Positions 1 to 10,100 of a DNA stretch of 64,000 nucleotides are shown in pieces. Every line of letters begins with the position of its first letter. Within the stretch, counting starts at the first letter, position 1. The notes below the pieces were generated by a model. That model had not been told where the DNA came from. It saw only the letters and a program-made list of their open reading frames with translations, and did no database searches. Source of the DNA: Amblyornis subalaris (taxonomy: Eukaryota > Chordata > Aves > Passeriformes > Ptilonorhynchidae). The position numbers and the translations under genes are program-made. Location of the stretch: assembly GCA_018881555.1 (NCBI GenBank), contig JACAXG010000018.1, forward strand, positions 6,261,634 through 6,325,633. The letters run 5' to 3'.

Positions 1-842
1 TTGCTCAACAAGTAGTATTCCTGCAAGGAAGGAGATGCATTTTTTGGTGACCAGTATGCCCCCTCATGCGAAGTTGTGTAGTGTCAGAGGTGGTACCTTA
101 GTACAGAGAACTACTACAGCCTAGTGAGTGCTTATCTGAGGCAAATAGATTTTGACTGCTTACTTTGGCTGGTTAGTTCATTGATTGCTGTTTGCTGCAG
201 GATACCAAGTGCTGGACCCAAGCTGTTTGAAAAACCAGTTTTAAAAGATACGTTTATTAATCAGTGGCACATAAAGGTTATTGAATTACATGCACAAAGC
301 TTGTCCCTTTTGATTTACATTTCTTGCACTTGGAATGTGGTTAAATTTCCTTACTGACCAATATTTGTTGTATAAGTTAGGCAATGTTGGCTTTGAAAAA
401 AAATCAATCTTTGTAGTGAATGTGGTCTGATATATGGTTTTTTTCTAATATATGTATTTGAAGGTACATACTGTGAATGTTTCTCCTCTAAAGGTAAAAA
501 AACCAAGTTAATGTGGTTTGATTAATAAACATCACTTTTGAGACGTTGTTTAGTCACTAAAAAAAATTCCTCACAGCAAATAATTAAAGGGAAAAGTACT
601 AAACATCAAAAAAAACCTTTAAAAAATTATCTTAGGCCAGAACAGCAGCAGCAGCCACAAGAAAACATGCTGTATGGGGGTCCCTTGCAAAAATTCCTCC
701 TGAATTAATTTCTGCCAGCGATGATTAAAGTGTGTGGTACTAGATGTGTCAGACACCATAGTTCTCTGCTTCATTTTACTCTTGGCCTCTTTGGCCCCTG
801 CCACAATAAATCCCACAATGGTTAGGCAGGAATTGCAGGTTA

Positions 843-990
843 CAGTTGCCAGGGTTACCGTTGTCCGGCCGGACCGACATCATTACTCATCCCGGCCGGC
901 AGCCCCAGCCCCGCGGCCGCTCCGGGCGTGGGGAGCCGGCGGCCCGGGGCACTGCTCCCGGTGCTGGGGCTGGAGGTGCCGTTTGCATCA
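843..990. promoter_or_regulatory. isolated CpG-dense patch
   Basis: A roughly 150-bp block that is strongly GC-rich and holds about 15 or more CpG dinucleotides (ccggccgg, gcggccgc, ccggcggcccgg). The DNA on both sides is AT-rich and almost free of CpG. This density is typical of an unmethylated CpG island, a first exon or a GC-rich coding exon. A 13-base A-run lies just downstream at 1033-1045; on the minus strand it forms a pyrimidine tract entering the patch. Open frames cross it on both strands (734-1069 on +, 855-1055 on -), which is expected for GC-rich DNA and is not proof of coding. Alternatives are a retrocopied GC-rich mRNA fragment with its A-tail, or part of an unrecognised repeat. 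I do not recognise a protein. Confidence 0.5.
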
Positions 991-1099
991 CTTGTTGAGC
1001 ATTGTTTTGCTTTTGTCTTTGACGAGAGAAATAAAAAAAAAAAAAGGCAAAACAAACCACATCAGATAAGAAGGATAAAAAGGTAATAAGATGGTGCAC

Positions 1100-3637
1100 G
1101 CAAGATGCTAGAACAAGGACTTTTTAATATTTTTAAGTGCTGGACTTCCTATTGTTAAGGTGTGATTTATGGTTTTGTCATATTCCTTTTAGCGGTAATC
1201 ATGGTAAGTGAGACTATGGTCATAATTTTGTAGAAAAGAATATTCTTCAGTCTGAATCCATTATAACAACTCAATAAAGGAATCGTTCATTAGAAAAATG
1301 CTCCTTATCTCAAAGCCTCTGAAATATTCCAACTGTAAACACCTGCTCTGGGTGTTAAATCCGATGAGGAGCAAAAATGATTTTCCCCTTCTCAAAAGGC
1401 AATATTGAAGAATTTCTCTCCTTTTGAAAGTAGATTGTTAACAGAACTGCTGTTGGGTAAGCGCAGTGGGTTGTTTTCCACTGCTGTGTGTGCTGCAGTA
1501 ACATTACAGTGTGCTCCACTTTATTGCAGAAGTGGGCTGGATTTAACAATTTAACAAAGATTTATTTCAATATGAATTATGAAGCCCCCTTGTTGCTATA
1601 TCCTCCCAGGGACAGTGTGTTGAGGTATTTTAGTCACCTGTTTGACTTCTCATGATTTGCTATGGGGTATTCTAGCAGCATGCACACAAGGCAACTCCTT
1701 TTTTTTGTTTGATGTGATAGAATTAAATCTTATCCTTTTAGAGATAAATGGAAGCAAGTAAGTCTTCCCTATATTGTATCCCTCTGGCTTATGTTTTGAC
1801 TTGTATTTTTTTTACAACAGTGGCTTAGTTCAAGTACAAGAACGTTCGAATTGTTTTATCTAGACAATTAAGTTTAGTTGGTAAGAATATAACAATTCTA
1901 CTGCTAGTTAGTTTTTAAATACTAGCATTATTTTGTTAGCGTCACTCTTGAACTGTGACTATAGTTCTTAGAACATAACTACATTTCAAAATTATTTAGT
2001 GAAGAGATACTGCATATTAGTATATGTATAAATGAATACACAGTTCTGGCTTTGTGGTATTGTAAGGAGAAGAATTTTTTTTATTCTTTTTTGTTCTTTC
2101 TATTCTTAGTAGTGTTTGTGAAATAAATTATTTAATCATTTTTCAAGTTTCCAGCCTGTTTTTGCCGTCTCACATCCTTTAAAGAACCAAGCACGGGGAT
2201 CTGGAGTTTGCCTCCAGGTTAACCCTTTACAGCCAGTAATTAAAAAGAAATCTTTAATATATGAGTAATTGCTAATGTTTTTTGCAGTGTGGAAGCACTC
2301 TTACAGGTTTGCTACATCAGTGCCTTTTTGCTAACAAGAGGTCTTATTTCCCCAGTGTGGAATGTTTTCGGGGTGAATGTGGTCCCTTATGCTGCATGGC
2401 CACTGCCAGTTACAGTTCTGTGAGTTTATTTTTGCTATAATCCTGATCTGTAGACAGGCCTATCTAAAAAATAAAGGAATTAATGTGTATTAAAAATATG
2501 CCTGTTAAGGTTCATAACCTGTAAGAACAAACCAAAGTATCTAAAAACATGTTACCTCTGTGCTAGGTTTGTAATACCTCTTCTCTGGCATTCATTTCTG
2601 GTATGGAAGACCTAGGAGATACGCTTTGGTGAGACATTATAAAGACTGTTACTTCTGTTACCTGCTCATTTTTCATGTAGGGATCAAATACTTCATACAA
2701 TTTGACTTGCATGTGTGTTTTTTTTCTGGTCATACCATCACTTGTTTCTCCCTTGAACTTTCATTCTCTGCTATAATGTTTCAAAATTGAAAACTCTGTC
2801 ATCACAAGATACTGAACAAAACAAAAATACCACTGTAGCTTTGCTTCAGACATAAGCCTTACTGATATGGCAAGATGGTATTTTAGAGATTTTTGGAAGT
2901 GCTGCAAAAATGTGTACAATTCATCAGGTAATTGATTTTTTGAGCACAAAACAAGTATTGCATATATGCATTTGGTGTACAACTTGCAGTAGCTATATCC
3001 TAGCAACAGCAAGTGTTCAGCCTTAGATTCAGCTGAGTGGAAATGTTGATAGAACCAGAATTAACTTTCAAAATGTAGTCAGAAAAAAAAAGTAAAATGT
3101 ATTATCACTCTGTGCAGTTATTGGACTTACTAAACTTCACTATGTTACTCTTCCTGCCCTTTTTTACAGAATCTCTTAGTCTCTAGGCTTTTCCTGAGCT
3201 GTGCTTTCTTTTGTATTTGCACATCACCTGCTAGGGTGCTGTGCAGGAAAAAAAATGCTGTACCAAATATACAGAAGTAGGGTGAAATATTGTTACTGGA
3301 AGTAATAGTATGAGACTTTTAAAATTGGAAACCAACTCTCTTATTGTGCAATTATGCTTTCAATATGAATGTTTAGATTTTTTACTTTTGACATAATTGG
3401 AAGCTGTCTTTGAATTGTGGTTGAATTTGCCGTTATTTGTTAAACTAAAAACCCATAATTTTGTGTCTTTTTTTAAAAGCAGTATTTTTTTTGCTATGGG
3501 ATAAAATGGCAAATTGGATGGACTGGTGGGGCTGTAAACTAATCCTGATACTGGGCAGATCACTAACTCTCTATGTGAGCTGCATCACTAAGAGATATAG
3601 TTGACTAATCTCAGCAAAAAGCATCTGTAGGGATATC
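1100..3637. other. AT-rich stretch, no recognised feature
   Basis: Mostly AT-rich sequence with short chance frames. A minus-strand frame at 2761-3012 contains a good-looking acceptor (tttttgcag) and donor (gtaagg) 39 bases apart. Such pairs are frequent by chance, so no exon is called. Confidence 0.5.
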
Positions 3638-3697
3638 CAGGAGTTGGACTTTGATCCTTGTGGGTCCCTCCCACCTCAGAATATTCTGTGATTTTTA
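3638..3697 (+). mobile_element. CR1 LINE 3'-end fragment
   Basis: The wording gagttggact, then ccttgtgggtccctccca, then atattctgtgatt is the usual end of an avian CR1 3' UTR, just before its short octamer tail. Only the last 60 or so bases are recognisable, so this is a severely 5'-truncated copy, which is normal for CR1. Divergence from the family pattern suggests an old insertion. No target-site duplication is visible, and CR1 usually makes none that is clear. Confidence 0.7.
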
Positions 3698-5020
3698 TTA
3701 TACTTATAACTATTGAATTTTTTCATTAGAACAAACACTCCAAAACTGTTCAGTCACTTTTAACCTTAATCGGAAAATTATGTTAAACACCAAGGAAACA
3801 AACATATGACTTATGGCAATTCTTCTCAACCAACACAAATATCTGAGTTATTTAAAAATTGTTATTCTACTAGCTGCTAGCATTTAAGTATGTCTGAAGT
3901 GAAAACATGGCTTGTATTAATTACTCAAGCCATAGCTCTATTTAAATAGTGTGGTGGTATTTAGAGTAATTTAGAGGTCTGGTTTAGCTATTGTGGTTTT
4001 GGTACTTTGACCTGTTTGGCCCCAAGCATAAATAATTATCCTCTGTGTCTTTGTTGGCATGATAGCAGTTAAAGCAGAAAAAATAATTGTGTTTTAATAC
4101 GAAAATTTAAGTAGCTGGTTTTGGGTCACCTGTAACCATATTCATGTCCAGTCTGAATCAGTCTCTGGGTTGTTCTTGGAGGGTTGACCTTGAAAGCTTT
4201 GGTAAATTGTGATAAAGGAAACCTTGTAGTCAGGAGTTAAGTAGGAAACTGAATCTCAGTGAAGGAAGTAATGAAAAGTAAAAAAGCATGTCAGAGGAAA
4301 TACTATTATTATGTGGTGCAGAAACATGGTGTGAAACATTATAAAGAGGACATCTGTAAGTCTTGTCTTGCACAGAGTGGACATTTAAGTGCAGCCATGT
4401 CATCTTGATTAAAAAAAAAGAAAAGAGGAATAAATCAGGCCAAGGGAAAATCTGAAAGTATAGAGGCTTGTCCCTATGATGGTAGGTTTCTTCTGCAAGT
4501 GGAAGATTAAAGCCTAAAGTAACTGAATAGCTGAGAAGTCCAAAGAAAAGTTGATTGCTTCCCCTCCAACAGTTCCAATTGATTGAAAAAAGCCTAATTT
4601 AAAGTTCTGTTTGTTCTGTGTCTTAAACCATCAGAATTTTCTTTTAGAACTGGGGGAATGCTCTGGAAGAGAAAGAATCCAAGGATAAAAAGTCATTGCA
4701 GGCCAACAATTGTTCCTAATCCTCACAAAATGCTGGAGAAATTAAATTTATTCTTTATTGCTCAAAGTGTTACCTAGGTCACTGGGCGATGGGAAAATTG
4801 AACTGGAAGTCGAGTAGGCACAATCTTTGTTTTGTGTCTAGATGCTTAACCTTAGACACGACAAGGCATCTTAGTGTGTTGTGGGAACTTGGTTCAGAGT
4901 ATTAACACCAGGACGTTTATTACCCTGGATTTATAATAGGCTATGCTGTCAGTAGATGAAAATGTTGTGTTTACATTTCAGTGTTAAATGATCATTTAAT
5001 TAACACCTAAGGAAAAAAAA
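3698..5020. other. AT-rich stretch, no recognised feature
   Basis: No gene, RNA or repeat recognised. It lies just beyond the possible minus-strand transcript end near 5025. Confidence 0.5.
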
Positions 5021-5045
5021 GACCCTTGTGAAATTCTTAGCAGCT

Positions 5046-5051
5046 TTTATT
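5046..5051 (-). terminator. possible poly(A) signal AATAAA
   Basis: The minus strand reads AATAAA 32 bases after the stop codon of the candidate terminal exon (stop at 5085-5083). This would place cleavage near 5030-5020 and give a very short 3' UTR. The hexamer is common in AT-rich DNA, so it supports the gene model only in combination with the exons upstream. Confidence 0.25.
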
Positions 5052-5082
5052 GTTGGTTTCCGTGGAGGTTTTAATATCCAAG

Positions 5083-5111
5083 TTATGCTGCAGTTGCTTC
5101 TATAAGTACAG
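5083..5111 (-). CDS. candidate last coding exon (C) of unknown gene
   Basis: On the minus strand a pyrimidine-rich acceptor (gtcttttctag) ends at 5112. The following bases, joined to one base from candidate exon B, read nine codons (A-V-L-I-E-A-T-A-A) and a TAA stop. The splice phase left by exon B is the one needed to keep this frame open. The AATAAA at 5046-5051 follows closely. I do not recognise the protein. The exon is tiny, so on its own it would mean nothing; it is listed because three neighbouring segments fit in phase. It may be a chance arrangement. Confidence 0.25.
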
Positions 5112-5489
5112 CTAGAAAAGACATTTATGAATGCAATCAAGAAAGACAGACAGTTTAACCCCTGTTGACCCTTCATCCTGGATGTTGATTTATATAGCAT
5201 TTTAAATGCACTGAATTTGTTTTAAAGCTTCTTTAAAGTTATTCACACAGCATTCAAAAAACGCATGTATTTTTCCTTTTAAAAATATTTCCCAAAGTGT
5301 ACAGTCTTATAAACAGCACAGTTTTTTTCCTAGAAAATTACTAATGTATATAGAATCTATCAACAAAAATTTTACTATAGTTAAAAAAATCAAGTTGTTG
5401 TTTGGCCAGATTTGTCTGTATGTTGTTGATAAGGATATACAAGCTTTCATAAGAAAAAACAAAAAGGAAGTTTGAAACAGACAACATAC

Positions 5490-5563
5490 CGTGTTCTGGT
5501 TGCAGTAGCTGCTGTCTGAATTCTTTCAAAAAGAGTAAGAAATTGGCAAGGGAAACAACATTG
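5490..5563 (-). CDS. candidate internal exon (B), 74 bp
   Basis: Bounded on the minus strand by an acceptor (attttgcag, AG at 5565-5564) and a donor (CACG|GTATG, GT at 5489-5488). It takes one base to finish a codon begun in exon A, carries 24 codons (beginning N-V-V-S-L-A-N-F and ending Q-P-E-H), and leaves one base for exon C. The peptide is helical and amphipathic in character and reads like part of a coiled or helical-repeat protein, but I cannot assign a family. Introns on either side would be about 380 and 480 bp, ordinary for a bird gene. Alternative: a chance open frame, since AT-rich DNA supplies many plausible splice signals. Confidence 0.25.
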
Positions 5564-6047
5564 CTGCAAAATTGCGTATCCACTTTACCCAGTACAGNTC
5601 TACTTCCATATGTTCCATTGTATCAAAGGAAGTCAAGACTATCTAAAAGCTTTAATTTACTCTGGGTCCTTCATAATCCTTTTCGTTGTAATGTTGATCT
5701 ACAAATGGTTTCTGGAATAATGTTGCCCTAGAAAGCATGTTTGAATAGGTTTTTTTGCATCCTAGATCTAATGGTAGATGAAATGCTCTTTGTTAAAGAG
5801 CAGATGCTTTTCAACTGATGTCTTTTTATAAACACACTGTAGTAAAAATTGAAATTATGTACAGGTTTAGAGATTGTTTTCAGGTTTGTTTGTTTGTAAT
5901 TTGGTCTCTGCTTAGGGAATAAACCCCACAATTTTAAAGAATGTTAAGAGATTAATAATAGAAAACCCAGCACTGCTTAAGTTAATTATTGATGATCCAC
6001 AAATTTTGTTGTATTTTTGTTTTTCCTGATGATGATATTCTTCTCAC

Positions 6048-6350
6048 ATGTCAATAACTGAGTTGGAAAACTCAGATGGAATCTGCTGATACAGTAAATG
6101 TTCCTTTTCTTCACGCAACTGACATAAACCATCTAACACTTGATGAAATATTACAGCTGCAGTGAGACTTCTATCTGCCAGTGGGATCTTAATGTTTTTC
6201 AAACTTCTCTGAATATGTTTATTAAGTTGAAATTTAATATTCAGATATAGACTTGCATTTGCCTTTGTCTGAAATATTTGACCATTTACTGTTAAAGCAG
6301 CGTATTGCAATTTCAGTCCTTTTTTTAGTGTTTTTAATTGAAAAATAATT
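6048..6350 (-). CDS. candidate internal exon (A), 303 bp, unknown gene
   Basis: The minus-strand frame is open for 100 codons between an acceptor (ggatattgcag, AG at 6352-6351) and a strong donor (GACAT|GTGAGA, GT at 6047-6046). If the donor is not used the frame stops one codon later, at a TGA that overlaps it. The translation is soluble and helix-prone, with a charged stretch (LREEKEHLLYQQ) near its end and a hydrophobic segment (TAAVIFHQVLDGL) before it. It leaves two bases (AT) that exon B completes. A second good acceptor inside (aatatttcag) could shorten it. I could not find an upstream exon ending in the required phase: two frames tried (near 7.7 and 8.3 kb) would create a stop at the junction. 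I do not recognise the protein. A chance frame of this length is not rare in this window. Confidence 0.3.
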
Positions 6351-6679
6351 CTGCAATATCCATTTCTTAATTGTCATGTTGGATGAAGGACCCTTAGGAT
6401 ATGCTTAGGATAGACAGGACAGTCTTACCCTGTACTATGCTTAGCTTGCTCTCTTCACAATCCTGGTAGAGCTTGTAGGTTTGCTGTGCTGGTGAGTGAT
6501 TAAGATGAGTAATGCATGTAGGAAGACTTAGGCTACACTTTGTACATGCAGACCAATAAACTTCAGCTGAAACTATGTTGAACTGGTGTGGGACTTGGAG
6601 TCCTAGTGGGAAGGTCACATAAGTTATCTAAGTACCAATTAAAGGGACTCTCATTATGGTAAGGAAAGTGCCACTATAT

Positions 6680-7060
6680 GAAGTGCAGTACTTGGTCTTG
6701 GAGAAGAACTGAAGCCAGGGCTGTAGTAATCAACAACCCAGACTGTTGTCCTGATCCTTGTAGCTGTTGTAAGGATATTGGAGCCAGGGCTGGTGGTTTT
6801 ACTTGGGAAAGGCTGCTTTTGAATGCCGAGCAGAGTTTATTCTCTCCCTCAGACACTTGAGAGGTCTGCTCTGCTAATGGCTGTTCAGACCCACCTCATG
6901 GGGAATAAAGCTGGGACTTGCAGAACTCTTTTCATCTTTACAGGCAAGCCCAGGTGCAGGCCCTCCCTGGCTCAAGGGTGTTTAAAGGACCACACTCTGA
7001 AGGCTTCTTTCCAGGGCCCTTAGTCTTTGCAGGAAAGAAAAAAGGGGCTGAATTGGCCAG
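6680..7060. other. GC-richer unassigned block
   Basis: Locally higher GC, with sequence such as gcaggccctccctggctcaa and an AATAAA (6904-6909). The texture resembles a decayed LTR or old repeat more than unique intron, but I see no clear TG...CA ends or target duplication and recognise no family. Frames on both strands are short. Confidence 0.2.
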
Positions 7061-7178
7061 GGTAATTCTTTCAGTTAAGCACTCCTTGAGGATTTGCAGG
7101 GTAATATGTACAAGGGACAAAATCCTTGCCTCTTACTTTTCTTACTTTTCATTTCTCCTGTCCAGACAGTTCTATGCC

Positions 7179-7195
7179 TTTTTTTTTTTTTTTTT
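7179..7195. repeat. poly(T) run, 17 bases
   Basis: An uninterrupted T17. On the minus strand it is an A-run that could mark the tail of an old retrocopy, but nothing recognisable precedes it. Confidence 0.8.
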
Positions 7196-10100
7196 GCTAT
7201 GAATGTGTAATCCATACAGTTGTAAGGAAGGGCTGCTTGTACTTTATAAGGTAGCATGTACAAGGAGAGGTTTGGTGGCAGCTGTTCAGTGCTTTTAGTT
7301 CGTTAATATGGGGGAGATAGAAGAAACATCAACTCTTTCTTTCCCCTTCTGTGGCTTTTTACAGGAGTACTGGATAGCTGGCAGGGATTCAGATAGTGGG
7401 TTGACCCTGAAACTGCAAAGGTTGCGTATCAAGCTTGATAAGGCCTACAGGGAAAGGTTGCAATGAAGATNGGATAACAGCTAATGTAAGGAAGGTGTAT
7501 TTGTAGCAGCTGCTTCTCTGAATATAGAGTTATGGAAGGCTTATTAGAGAGAAAATAATGTCAATATGTATCTAAAAGAGGGAGAAAAGAATTTGAAAAG
7601 CTTAGCAGAACTAAAGAAAGTTACTTACATGACCTAAAAAAATGGCACTGACACATAAGTATACTGCATAAAGGCAGTGGTCTGAGACTGGAGAAAATTC
7701 CTATCTGGTTCTTACTACTTCTGCATAAATGTTAAATCTAGCCAATGATTAATTTCTTCTGTCATATTCTGGGTGTTCTTTATGAATTGTGAATTCTTTG
7801 TAAAAGGCAAGAGACTTAATTCCCTTCTTGATTTTAGTAATGTCTGTAAATTCAGTAGAGCAAATACTTTTGTGTAACTCTCCTATGGCATAACTTGTTA
7901 TAAGAACAGTACTCTCCTCATCACTTCTGTGCCTACAAGACAACAAAAATACCACTCAAAAAACTATTAATTTTTTACATCAGTCATTTCTAAAATGAAA
8001 AAACAGAACATTTGTGGAGAGCCTACCAAATCTATAGAGGAGTGCTTTGCTTCTTGATCAGTGTTTGTGTCAGAGGTGCAGAAGCCAAAACTACTCATTT
8101 GGCACAGAGTATAGAGATGTCTCATGGAAAAATTTTTGATTTGTATGTAGGTTTAACAGATGTCAAATTTAAATTTCATCTATAAAAAAAGAATCATACC
8201 CACAGTGTTTTTCCTCCTTGGTTCACCAGTAAAGATAGCCACACACATTTGGATTTGAGGGTCTAAATACCAATGAGGTCATCTTCACTGTTCTGGCTGA
8301 TAACAGTGGCTCTATCTGTGTAAAAGAAGAGAATCTATCGCCATGTTGTAAGTCTTCTTGGACTAGGAAATAATCAGAAAATTGTACAACTGTTTTAAGA
8401 TTAAAATAAAGATTACTGTTAGTAAAATTTTGTTCAACTAGCATGCCATATTAAGATGAAGCAATTTTGCAACATGCAGTGTACTATCACCTTTGAAGTA
8501 TTGCATACAAAACTAGGTTCAAAGCTGCTGGGCCACAGCCAGTTGTGCCAAGTTTTATTATTGAAGTTTTAGATGCTGGGGTGAAGTATTTATTTGGCCC
8601 ATTGTTTTGTAATCTACTGATTGTTGATCTTAACTATGTAAACAGCATGCCAGTAAATTTTGATAGAGGAAATACTACTGAGGGATTTATATATAAAAAA
8701 AGTAAAGTATGCTGGAATTGTTTGTCCTGTGGATATAGACAGGAGAATGTGGGAAATGCAAAATACACCAAATTAAAGATTGTGATCGCTGGAGAGAAAA
8801 CGTATTGCGAGAGACTTAATGATAATAGCTATAAATGTGCAGCATGGAACAATAAGATCATGCAATTTCATGTGTATGTATCAAAGGCACTGCAGGAAAT
8901 GGAAAAGAAAATATTTCCAACTATGTTATGGAGTTTTGCAAAACTGATGGTGATGTGGTTTGCTTTGCTAGCTAATGTTATGGGATATTCACTTCAAATG
9001 AATATTTTTTCCATTCTGTTGCAACATTAAAAATACTTCACTAATATTTTGGCTAAACTGAAGGCTTTTTCTGTTCTCATAAATCAGGTTGCAAAACCTA
9101 TTGTGTCTTTTTCCTCAGTCAAATGAAAGAAAATGGAAATGAATTTCAGTTGTAGGGAAGGCTTTAAAATTAGTATGTGCTGTTAGCCTATTTATATGAG
9201 TGGAATAGCAAAATAATGGCAGTATTGTGTGTGCCACATATATTGGAGAAACAAAGGGCAAAACTGGGAGTGATGTAGTTGAATTAGGAAGTCAATCGGT
9301 CAAGAAAAGATTTCTGCAGTGAGTTGCAAGTTTTTGAGATGGGTGACCTAAGAATGATCATTAGGTATATATTCAGCATTGAAGTAAAAATAGTAATACT
9401 CCCAGATACACACATTCTTATTAAAGAAATGGAACTGGACAATTTGCTAGAATAATACATTGACAAGATTTGACTTTTAGGAGTAACAGGGGATGTTGGA
9501 TTTTCTCTGTAGCAGCTGAAAATCAAAGCTTTTTCTGCCATTTATTTTGTTCATTGCTGGTCTCCAAACCATTCTGTTACAAGCTCTTTTCATAGTGATT
9601 TTATCCACAAAGGTACCAAGTGGGGAGAGGAGCCTAACTCCTCCTTGCAGTATTGCTTGCACTGTTGTGTTCCATGTAATGTATTTGATTAGGATGGCAA
9701 AAAGGAGTCAGATGGAGCCAGGAGTGCTTCTCATACCTAGATAGACCCTAGACAGTGAGTTGTTAGTAGGGAGAATATTCTGAAATATGAAAAAGCTAAC
9801 ATTGTGAAAGTCACAAATACCTGGGAATCTGCTGATTGCTAATTAGTCTTTTTGTCCAGGGAAGACTTTGTCTTACAGGAGCTGCAGATTACCATAATAA
9901 TTTATAATGTAGAATTGAGCCTAGAGAGCCTTTTGGCACTGACAGAAGAGTGTATTATTTCACATGCTTATTCTAGAGAAATTTAGATTAAGATACATAA
10001 GAATTGTTGCATGTTAAACAAAAGCAGAAAACGTTTTGTATTAAAAAAAAATATAGTTTTGTTCATATTGCTGTGAAAGACTTCAAAGTCTGTTTCCTGA

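Noticed and set aside
734..1069. 111-codon plus-strand frame
   Set aside because: It runs from AT-rich DNA through the CpG patch and into the A-run. The proline/arginine/glycine-rich middle is a composition effect and I recognise no domain.
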